Shown here piece by piece: positions 48,301 through 60,300 of a stretch of DNA of 64,000 bases. The position numbers and the translations under genes were made by a program. The DNA is from Arenicola marina (Eukaryota; Annelida; Polychaeta; Arenicolidae), in assembly GCA_964019135.1 (NCBI GenBank), contig OZ025257.1, forward strand, positions 41,061,798 to 41,125,797. Reading direction: 5' to 3'. Numbering within the stretch: position 1 is the first letter of the stretch; each line of letters opens with the position of its first letter. The notes beneath the pieces were generated by a model. It saw only the letters and a program-made list of their open reading frames with translations. It did no database searches and was not told the DNA's origin.

Positions 48301-51300
48301 AATATTGTCATCTATGTAACGGAAGAGTTACGTAATCTGAATGTATGTTAGACATGTTCATTAATTGTATACATGCCTTGCCAATAACCTGGAAAGATGG
48401 TATTTATCTCCATAGAAAAAATCAAGAGAACACCAAAATATTATTATAATAAGAACTCTTTGCGCCCGTCACGCTTTTTCCAAGATGGCGTATACTTGTA
48501 GTCGTGTATGGTGAGTGGCGGGCTGCGTGGGGACTGAGTGGCGGACTGAGTGGCGGACTGAGTGGCGGACTGACCCTTCTGGATGGCCAGATTGTTGAGG
48601 TAGTCCACGGCGGTGGTGGTGGAGTCCGATTCGGCCAGGGCCAGGGCGTATGACACGATAGACAGTGTGTAGCTCTCGGTCGCCACGTCAGCCAACATCT
48701 CCTCCAGGTACATCACCGCCTTACTGATGCCAGCCTCCAGGCCGGAGTAGTCCAGCTACAAGGTCAAATGTGAAAGCCATCAAGTGTCATTCGTTTTGCA
48801 CATTGTGAATTTTTCTCCAGAAATTATGTTACTTAATGTTGTGCAATTTTTTCGGTTTCCAGTTTTGTCAACTTTTACTCATTAACTATATTTTATTTAT
48901 ATTTATACCATATATGTTTTAAATATTTATATAATATATGTTTTATATATTTATATAATATTTTGTTTATATATTTATATAATAATGTTTTACATATATA
49001 ATATATTTATATCTATAATATATATCTAAATATATATATATATATTATACTCCCCCCCACGAACCCTTCCCATCACCCTAAAACTTACCCCCGGCATCTC
49101 CCTCAGCTCCAGCATGGTGATCAGAGCGTAAGCCGTCAGCGACACTCCCTTGGAGGAGCCGCCCTGTCAAAGCAAAAATAACAACACTCACTCCAATCCT
49201 GCAGTTTTCAGCATAGTTAACATGTTTTCCCCAAGAACGTTATCAGTGTTACATAAGTGAGTCTTAATGCATTGTTTATAAATATACTCATATAACTAAG
49301 GCCAATATTTAGAGGTCATGCACATACGACAGGCCACAATGTGGACATATTTATAGCGAGCTAATATGTAACGCAGAATTACCGCTCCCAAAACAGCAGG
49401 GCTACCATTATATATAAAATATTCGATTCGTCGCCCATTTTTACATTAAGGGTGCATATTTAGTCACAATGCACAAGGTACCGCCCTCTCCGTCCAAACT
49501 CAGCAGGGGTATCATTATACACAAAATATTAGATTTTTTACACATTTTTCTTACATGGAGGGTCAATATTAAGTCGCACCGCTAGGGGGAATTATTAACT
49601 CGTGACGTACCTGCATCTCGGTGTGGATGACTCGGCCGTTAGGGGGCTCTGCCATGTGTCCATCTGCCGCCTGGTTCTCGATCATCCACTCCACGGCCTG
49701 GATCATTTTGCTGGGCTCCGGAGAGATCCAGTCGCGCGCCTGGTAGAAGGACTTCACCACGAAGGCGGTCAGCCTGCACACAAGGGTTATGGTGCAGTCA
49801 TTATCATTTCTGATCATTATAGTAAAATGTAGGAGAATATTGTAAAGCCTCTGTCCCATATTGCATTGATACACCAGTTAGAAGGACTTCATCAGGAAGA
49901 TTTAGAGGTGTGGAAGCGACAGGGGGTCCAGTACCCAGTGTTGTTTTTTCAAAATTCTCGGCATCAAATGTCGAGTTTTCAGGACGTTCCGTAATAAGTT
50001 TAGTGTCGTTTTTTTCTAAAATGCCACTATCTGTGTCGATGTTTCAGATCCTCAGTGTCGGAATTTGGGGGTTAATGTCAAATGTCGATTTTTCAAATAC
50101 GCCTGTGTCGCGTGCCGCCATTTACCCCTTCCAGACCCCTAGAGTTCAGTTCACAATTCGGCTACTCAAATGAAGGCGCTATTGATAAATAATTCAGGTT
50201 ACAAGATAATTTACTTATTTATTGATTTCATTTCATTTAAGTGGAATAAATGTTTTCATACTTGTAGCTGATTACACATTAATTGTGGTAAGACTTTCAC
50301 ACACCAAAAATGCACTCCATTGTACATCCCATAAAAACAAAATTTTGCTTTGGACCCCTGTTCTTTTGTGAGGCATACACCTATTATGATAAGTTTCTAA
50401 TTATCTGGCAACAGTTTAAAAATTATATATACTGCACCATGTGCACAAATGTCCAGCGAAACAATCTAAAACCAAGATACTCACTATAGGCGTCTTTTTT
50501 GAGCAGTTGAGTTAGTAAACATAGACCGTAATCTGCAGCATGCTTACCAGAGACTTCCCGAAGGGTCGCGGTCGCCAAAAGCACTGAATGACCCATCTCT
50601 GTGTTGGTAAGTCAGCTCCCGCTGGTAACCTACACACAGGAGACAATTTGACAAACTTTACAAAGTTTGAAAAGGCAATGCAGATCTCAAAAATTATGCA
50701 TTTAACTTACGTACCATAACGGACGACTCTAAACTTGCGGATATTTACCGTTTGGGTTAGAGTACGCGCCAGACTGCTTTCAGCGTGCGGATATTTACCG
50801 TTAGCATAGAGAACGCACCGGACAGCTTTTATTTACCCTTCTCCATGTAGGTGGTGGCTTTCGTCCGCAGCTCCTCGTTCAGCTGACCGGTGGCCGTCAG
50901 GTACTGCATGATGAAGATATTGGGCGCAAAGTTGAGCATGTTTTGCTCGCCACAGCCGTACGGCATTCTGATGAGGTTGTCCAATCCACTGATAGATGGA
51001 CCCATCACGTCGCCTGGAGGAAAATAACATTTACATATTCAAAATTACGTATTGGTCAAAATATTGGTCAGTTTTATACATAAAAACAAAACCCCTTCTC
51101 GAGTCTATTTCTGATCCGTTTTTGTTGTTCAGTTTGCACCATGATGTTATCCCACTTTTACACACCTGGCAATTATCTACATTACCTCGACCCCGTCTCG
51201 CTTTATCTAGTACCTTCATAAAACAAAATGTTTCAAATGAGAAACAGACCAAGACCAAAGCTCGAGAAAAGTGTTTCAGGTAAATTACCAGGCTCATGAA

Positions 51301-54300
51301 TATGTATATTACGTGACATCATCAAGTCAACCCACCAATGGCCATGGCTGTAATTCTAGCTGAGCCGGGCACCAGATCGTCAGGGCGAGTGGTCTCCACC
51401 CACTTGGTGAAGGTAGCAGAACCGTCAGACTCCGAAAGGTCGATGAAGACATTGCTTGTGTACTCCTGCGGCATACCCTCCGGCTGAAAAGCAGAGCAAC
51501 ACATATTCAACATATCGGTCTGTTTATCCCGTAATATATGGTTTTACGTGCAGAGATATTTAGTTTATAATTCTTAATGGGGTTGACCATCGCCGACACT
51601 TGCGCATGGAAGTCTCCTAGCCTCCATCATATATAACTAACAGTTGCCTAACGTGTTCTGTATACTTCTCTTTGCGCTAATATTACATATATATGTACTC
51701 ATAATCCTATGACTCTCCATATGCGAACCTGATGAGATTTCCAGCTATTTCAAAAAAACGTCTGTATATTTGCCGCCCATATATAATTGCCTGTCGGCCA
51801 ACATACATATATTGACAACTCTCTATGGGGTTAATCTTCAATTGTCAATACTCTCTTTACACGCATTTTTTTTCCCCTCAGCAATAAAACTTACTATTCC
51901 AAATGCCACTTTAACGTTGGGGTGTCGTCAGGCCAGTGGTATAACTGGCAGCATGACAAACAGCACACAGTTGAGGGTCTACCTTCCGTGTGTTATAGCC
52001 CACGAAATATATTTTTGCAGTAACAGGTAGGCATGAGTCTTACATGAGCTATGCGGGGCGGTGCTTACCTCCACGAGCAGCATACGTTTGAGGCCATCAG
52101 CGGCCACAGTGGACTGTGCCTTGATCTGGATAGCGATGTTACCCAGGTTCTGGGGGACGATCCAGAACTTGACGGATTTCCCGTCACCGGGTGGGACCTG
52201 TGGATAAAGGGGTTCCGGAGCGAGAAGCATAAAATGTCGTTCATCACGAATCATACATACCAGTCTATAAATCTGTTCACACAAGATCTGTATCACCGAT
52301 TGCGATGATTGTGGTAGAATTTGGCAACATGATCACATACGAAGGATATAATAGTCATCTAACATTGGCGCCGGAGCATTTGCGGAGAAGATATTCAATT
52401 ATCTCGCTTGATGTTGCTTTGCTAGTTTAGAAGAAGCCAGTCGCTTGGCCTTACTGCTACTGTAGCCGTGGTACGGCAAGGCATTTTTGTTGGCAACAAC
52501 GCCACATTGGTTATCGCAGTCCTTCACTCACCCTAATGGTGGCCTTGACCTCGGCGAACACTGCCTCGACCGCATTAGGCTGCTTGACCTTGAACTCGTC
52601 GGACATCTCCAGGGTAACCAAAACCTAAAACAGCAAAACATCTCCAGCTACAGATATCCACTCTTGACCTTCAGATGTCCACTCTCGAGCTTGAGATATG
52701 TACTCGCGAGCTTGAGATATCCACTCTCGAGCTTGAGATATCTGCTCTCGAGCTTCAGGTATAAACTCTCGAGCTTTAGGTATCAACTCTCGAGCTTCAG
52801 ATATCAACTCTCAAGCTTCAGATATCCACTCTCGCGCTGTACGTATCCACTCTCGGGCTTCAGATATCAACTCTCGAGCTTCAGATATCGACTCTCGAGC
52901 TTCAGATATCGACTCACGAGCAATCAACTGTCGAGCTACAGAGATCCCCTCTCGCGTTTTACATATCCACTCTCGCACTTCAGATATCAAATCTCGAGCT
53001 TCGGATATCAACTCTCAATCTTTACCTATCCACTCTCGAGATTTACATATCCACTCTCGAGCGTCAGATATCAACTATTGAGCTTTACCAACCCACTTCC
53101 GGGCTTCACATATCCACTCTCGAGCTTGAGATATCCACTCGCAAGCTTGAGATATCCTCTATCAAGCGTCAGATATCTACTCTCGAGCTTTAGATACCCA
53201 CTCTCGAGCTGCAGATATCCACTCTCGGGCTTGCGATATTCACTCACAAGCCACTCTCGCCAGCTTCAGATATCAGCTATATAGTTGGTTTCTAGTTCCA
53301 TATATCTTTCAAAGTTTTAAGATATCGAATATGGAAGCTGGAATAACATGACGCCCACGACGACGCTCACCTCAAGTTCCTCGTGGAGGTAGTTGAAGAC
53401 GAGAGCTTGGAGTCCGAATTCCTCCCCGCGAATGACGGAATAGGGCAGGTTGAGGGTGATGAAGAAAGGCTTGAAGACAGTCAGCTGTGGATATAAACAA
53501 TGCTTACCTTCATATACTAATCTAAACAGAAACACAAAAAAACACGTTTAGATACCTTTTGTGTCCCCCTTTGTGTCTTTCTATCGTTGACGCAATCATC
53601 TTTGCTTTAACATATTTGTAGATATGCGGAGAGCACGGTATGATATTGAAATGTTAAGCGAAATCATATGGAATTGTTTCTCATTTATAAGTATCATGTG
53701 CGGGTTCAACAGATTACTTATATCCCTCAACGCCAGTATAAAGCACATTAGTAGGGCGAGGACATTATGCCAAAGTAGAAAAAAGAATCTATAAATTTGG
53801 TCAGTGACCAGTGAAGGTTTAGAAGACGTATGTTTGGCCAGTGATTATAAGGTACAATACACTGCAGGACTTTTGTCTCAAATATCCGCCATCTTGGAAA
53901 AAGCGTGACTGGCGCAAAGAGTTCTGGGGAATATGTTGGCGTTATCTTCGATTGTTCTAAGAGTAATACCTACGATGCATTGCACATGCAGTGACTATTT
54001 GGGAAGGACACTTTAATCCATTATTTCGCATCAAGGCTATAGCCCAGGGTTGGGCGGAGGTACGTGCCCAGTAGATCACCCCGTACTCTTTGCGAAGGAG
54101 GACTTGGGAAAGACATCGGCTTATTGATTACATGGAGGCCAGACCCTCGAAAACAGCAACATTTAGAGACTATTCAACCACCTGTACCGTGAGTCCCTTA
54201 CCGGTACCCGCTCCAAGCCAGCCACCACATCCGCCCACTCCCTCATTCCCCACCCCACTCACCTTGGACGTCATGTCGGCCACCCCCAGACCCTTGTCGG

Positions 54301-57300
54301 TACTGACGGCGAAGGCGCTGGCCACCCACGAGGTGATTGTGTCCGGGGCTGTCGTATCTATGGTTACCGTGCCGTCCTCACTGATGAGGCGAAACGTACA
54401 TGAATTACATGAACCCTAATTATAATATAATAAATTAAATAAATAAAACATGCTTGAATCTCACTCGTTACGGGTGATTCACACCATCATTGCGAAATTA
54501 CACTTACATGTAATGAAAAGTTTAATCAAATTCTTTAATATATATTACAATTTTAATATGTTATGTTCTTCCCATTACGCACAACATTAAAACAATTTAT
54601 TGTTTACGATCATTATAATGCTGATATTTCATTAAAATGAACATTTATTCAATCATATAAAACACAATAATTGAGTTATAACAATATATACAGGTTTGCA
54701 TGAAACACTCGTGAAATAAGTATAAGAAGATGAAAAGATATCTAGAAAGATAAGCAACGTGACCAGTCCAAATACCAATACCAACAGAGAAATCTAAGAC
54801 TAGACTAAATTAGACTAGACCAAGAGAATGTTACGGAGCAAGAATGGGGACCAAATAGCACAAGAAGACACCGTTAACGGTTTGTCACGCTGTTTCCTTG
54901 TCGGAGGAAAACTCTAGTCACGTCAATGCAATAACGATAACATGCAATAAAGTCATATACAGCGAATCGCAAACCTCCTTTAACGACATAAGCATACACA
55001 TATAACAGGCAAAAAAAGATAAATATATAATTAAATGAAAAAAAATATATATAATTAAATAAAAAAATGCATATATATATATATATTAAATGAAAAATAT
55101 GTATATATAATTTAATGAAAAAAAAATATATATAATAAAATGAAGAAACAAATTCAAAATATAATTAAATTAAGCAAATTATTGACCAGATATTTGGGCA
55201 AACAACACTGTCAAAAAAGATATTAAATAAAAGTGAGGCGCAAAACCGTTATAGCAGTTATTTGGACTTGAGGTCACTATGTATCCAACTCTGATGAACA
55301 ACACTATTTACCTCATGCAAACACAGTAACTAAGCGTGAACGTGCTTCAAGACCTTCCCGCCAATCATTGACTGTGATAGCTGTGAACGAGCCTTTTGAC
55401 CATCATGTGGCAGCTGTGAACGGCCATACTGTGACAGCTGTGAACGGCCATACTGTGACAGCTGTGAACGGCCATACTGTGACAGCTGTGAACGGTCATA
55501 CTGTGACAGCTGTGGGCGGCATAATGTGACAGCTGTGAACGGCCATTATGTGCCAGCTGTGTACGGCCATAATGTGACAGCTGTGAACGGCCATACTGTG
55601 ACAGCTGTGATAGTGCTTTAACCATTATGTGACAGCTGTGAACGGCCATAATGTGACAGCTGTGGTAGTGCTTTAACCATTATGTGAGAGCTGTAAACGG
55701 TTATACTGTGACAGCTGTGATAGTGCTTTAACCATTATGTGACAGCTGTGAACGGTCATAATGTGACAGCTGTGTACGGCCATAATGTGACAGCTGTGGT
55801 ACTGCTTTAACCATTATGTGACAGCTGTAAACGGTCATAATGTGACAGCTGTGAACGACCAGTATGTGACAGCTGTGAACGGTCATAATGTGACAGCTGT
55901 GAACGGCCAGTCTGTGACAGCTGTGAACGGTCATAATGTGACAGCTGCGCACGTCCATAATTTGACAGCTGTGGTAGTGCTTCAACCATTATGTGACAGC
56001 TGTAAACGTGCTTCGAGGTGTTGAAAGCTGTCGACAGCGGTGCTGGTATTTATTTCCGGACCAAACAGGTCTACCCTCGAGCGGTCAATATACAGCGGTG
56101 TGCACTTCCGGTGGATACCCCCGGTACACCCCCGGTACACCTCCGGTACACCCGGTACACCCGGTACACCCCCGGTACACCCGGTACCCCGCGGCGTACC
56201 CGGCGCGCCGCTCCGCCCACAGCCAGGTCTCCGGAAACAGCGTCCGGATCCGGGGGACCGCAGCCAGCTTCGTGTCCCCGCCGCCAGAGGGCTCCACAAC
56301 ATCCAGGGCCTCCGGTTCAGCTTTATCGGCGACCACATCAGGGCCGTCGAGCGCCCCGAGCATGAGGAAGTCAGGCCTCAGACCCCGCCCCCGCAGTCTC
56401 ACGCCGCCCAGGGGGGTCACGATCCCTGTCGGGATGGAAAGGCTAGGCCGGTAAATCCCTGTAGTTGGAAAAGGACCATTTCACCTTTCACCTTTTTTTG
56501 TGGTGTGTGTATGTTCTCTTCGATTTCTGCTTTGTATGGTGTGTGTATAGTGGAATAAAAAGAGATATTTCACATCGTTTGGAAAGGACCATTTCACCTT
56601 TCATGGGGGAGGGGAGCGGAGGTGGGAAAAACATGGGTAGAGGGAGGAGGTCAAAGGTGGATGGAGGAGGTCGATGATAGAGGGTGGAGGTCAAGGGTAG
56701 AGGTAGAGGGTAGAGGTCAAGGGTAGAGGTAGAGGGAGGAGGTCGAGGGTAAGGACCAGTTCACCTTTCATGGGGGAGGGGAGGGGGCGATTATGGGTAG
56801 AGGGTGGGGGCCAAAGGTAGAGAGTAGAGTGGTTGGTTGGTTGGTTTAGGTAGGACGCTTTAATCTGTGTATGCCATCTCCATTTGACCGCCCAAGGACT
56901 ACCGTAGAACCGCCGTTACGTTGTGATGCGTAGTGGTTTGTAGGTCCCGGGAAGCCGGCCCAAGGACTACCGTAGAACCGCCGTTATGTTGTGATGCGTA
57001 GTGATTTGTAGGTCCTGGGAAGCCTACCCAAGGACTACCGTAGAACCGCCGTTACGTTGTGATGCGTAGTGGTTTGTAGGTCCCGGGAAGCCGGCCCAAG
57101 GACTACCGTAGAACCGCCGTTATGTTGTGATGCGTAGTGATTTGTAGGTCCCGGGAAGCCTACCCAAGGACTACCGTAGAACCGCCGTTATGTTGTGATG
57201 CGTAGTGATTTGTAGGTCCCGGGAAGCCTACCCAAGGACTACCGTAGAACCGCCGTTACGTTGTGATGCGTAGTGGTTTGTAGGTCCCGGGAAGCCGGCC

Positions 57301-60300
57301 CAAGGACTACCGTAGAACCGCCGTTATGTTGTGATGCGTAGTGATTTGTAGGTCCCGGGAAGCCTACCCAAGGACTACCGTAGAACCGCCGTTACGTTGT
57401 GATGCGTAGTGGTTTGTAGGTCCCGGAAAGCCGGCGCAAGGACTACCGTAGAACCGCCGTTGTGTTGTGATGTGTAATGGTTTGGAGGTCCCGGGAAGCC
57501 TACCCAAGGACTACCGTAGAACCGCCGTTACGTTGTGATGCGTAGTGGTTTGTAGGTCCCGGGAAGCCGGCCAAAGGACTACCGTAGAACCGCCGTTGCG
57601 TTGTGATGCATAATGGTTTGTAGGTCCCGGGAAGCCGGCCCAAGGACTACCGTAGAACCGCCGTTGCGTGTTCATGCGGTGTGCAGTTGCAGACCCCGCC
57701 TAGGAACCTTGGAACCGCAAGTGCGCGCATACATACGTACATACGATATCGCGACAGTGGCAAAGATCAAGCCAGAGAAGAGCCATGTCTCCGGGAGTTA
57801 TCCCCTACACTTTGCGAAGAGAAACATGGCATCTTCATCAACAAACATAGACATCTCACAGGTGGGATTCGAACCCACCTGGGCTAGCCATGCGGACCCC
57901 CTTTTCCCTGCAGCCGCTCGGGCCCAGCTGGCCTCGCTAGACCAGCTACCCGCTCTGCCCCGCAAACATGGGGTCATTATTCTGTGACGACACAGACATG
58001 GCCACAGCTCGAAGCACCGATCCACGTGCCGTCAGGCTCACATGAACGTAGGCGTATTCATAATCCCTACTGAACGCCACGCAAGTAACAGCAATAGCGA
58101 TGCGGAAAGAGTTTCCCGATGAAAAAAAACTGTTTTCAGCATTTTTATGACTAATGAAAGTAGACCAATGGCGTAGGAAATGGAAAAAAGCTAATTATTT
58201 GTGTAGCAAACACCTATTCGGGATTCGTCTATTATGACAACGCTAGGAATGCGGACCGACAGCTCAAAACGCCTGATCGTACTGATAGACATTTTGCTTG
58301 ATGATTGCTGCTATCCACTTACTGGCAGAGAGACAGTCGTGGAGGCAGACGTTAGCGGACAAGGAGTGAGTGAGAGAGAGAGAGAGGGCGGGAGGGAGAA
58401 AGGAAGGCTGTATTCACCCTGTTCTTTCATATGCCCACAGCCAGGTCTCCGGGAACAGGGTCCTGACGCGCCCCACCTCCTGCATGGCGGGGGGGCCGCT
58501 GGACGACGCCGGCCCGGCAGTACCGGCAGGACCCGTGGAACCAGTAGCCCCCGGGCGACCAGTAGCCCCCACCTCACCCTGCCGCCCCTGGGGACCCGCG
58601 GTGCCAAAAACGCCTGGTGGGGGGGCACCCGCCAGGGCACCCTCCGGCGCGCCCCCGCGAAACCTGACCGGGAACACTGTGAAACACAACAACAATGATG
58701 GATTGATTGATGCAGTCATTCAGTAATTGATTGATTGATTGACGAAATGCCAGTGGCTGTAAGTGTAGTCATCATCGCTGTAAATAATCATCACCGGGTA
58801 AGTGGCGCCCCCACACCAGAGATTTAGACTCCGCTCCGAGACGACTTCCGGTTCCGGCCGCACAGCCCGACCCCACTGCCAGGCGAGTCCGAGAGCTTAA
58901 CACCGGGGGGGGGGGGGGGAACAAAGATTAACATGTGTCGGTCTCTGCACGACTCGGGTCGCCCTGTGCGATAAAGCTTTGAAACCTAAAACAAGAAGTG
59001 GCTCCCTCTAAGATGAGACATATCGTAGTTTCCTGATGAACTGTGCTGCCATCTAGCGAGGCCATTGGCAAAGATACTAAAACGGCGCGCTGAGAAGAAA
59101 CCGTTTGGGGCAGGGTCTGCACTGCAGACAGGGTTTTCACATGGTTGGTTGGTTGTATCTTCATGACGTTTAACCACTTTTAGTCATAACGCGTCTATGG
59201 GAGAGGGAAGGGAGAGTCTAGCTTTCGAATAAGGACATGGGATCACGGTCCTGGGACCACACAGACATGGCCACAGCGGGGCACGAACCACCGATCCACG
59301 TGCCGTTAGGCTCTCAGGTGGCCAGGCGGGCGCTCTAACCCACTGAGGCGGGTTGGGGTGTTCGAACCCAGAGAAGACGAAGAAACAAGTGGAAACAAGT
59401 TGAGCATTTCAACATGACCATTCTTCCGAAGTAGACAATTTTCCGCTAAGCGGGCCACATCAAGCGCCGCCTAGCGGAACGGAAACAGCGCATGTGCAGA
59501 CGCCAGGAAGCCCGCTAGGGGCCCTTGGAACCCACTTCAGTGTGGTTCCAAGAAGACACAAGCGAGCGGTCTTCCAGGTTATAATATCATAATGTCATGT
59601 TCGCGAGAGTTTCCCGACGAAAAAAAGATACTTTTCTTTAAAAAAATTCTGAATAATAAAAACAGTAATGGCATTGCAAATGGAAAAAGTTAATTAGTTT
59701 TGTAGCAAACATCCATTCGGGTTTATGATTAGTCTACACGCGCCACAAGGTAGAGGGGCTTAGACGAAGACTTTCACCCGCAAGTTAATTAAGGCAACGT
59801 TAAGAATGCGGACTGACAGCTCAAAACGCCTTATCGTACTGATAGATAGGACATTTTGCTTGCTCATTGCTGATATCAAGTCACTGGCAGAGAGAGAGAG
59901 AGAGAAGGCGGGAGGGAGGGTCGCGGTATTCACCCTGTCCTGCCATCTGCCCACAGCCAGGTCTCCGGGAACAGGATCCTGGCGCGCCCCACCTCCTGCA
60001 AGGCGGGGAGGCCGTCGAAGACGCTGGCCTTGTCCGGGCTGTCCGCCTGCGGCCGGGCGGGACCCACGGGACCAGCGGGACCGGCGGGACCAGCGGGACC
60101 GGCGGGACCAGCGGGACCGGCGGGACCGGCGGGACCCGCGGAACCAGCAAGCCCCGTCTCACCCCGTGGCCCCTGGGGACCCTGGGGACCCTGGGGAGCC
60201 CGTGGCCCCTGGGGCCCTTGGGGACCCCGGGGACCGGCGGGACCCGAAGGGGGACCCACGGGACCGTGGTAATAGGCTGCGGGGCACAACAATGATTGAT

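Larger units (their letters stand above)
58085..59362. repeat. Segmental duplication, copy 1 (holds V4)
   Basis: Matches 59,600-60,945 across intron, bait exon, intron and SINE (for example gacagctcaaaacgcct, aacaaagattaacatgtgtc, cctctaagatgagacatatc). Confidence 0.9.

Noticed and set aside
48444-48574. C-terminal extension of C10 through the [10 protein letters not shown] repeat
   Set aside because: Splicing at aagg|gtcagt gives the expected KDGEMHW with C11; the repeat is intron sequence copied from the donor.
52487-53284. 265-codon plus-strand open frame
   Set aside because: It follows a 21-bp minisatellite within the C2-C3 intron of gene B.
59934-60276. A separate collagen gene
   Set aside because: The Gly-X-Y run sits inside one exon that has the same phases, FPETWLW end and donor as the other bait exons, with no other collagen exons nearby.
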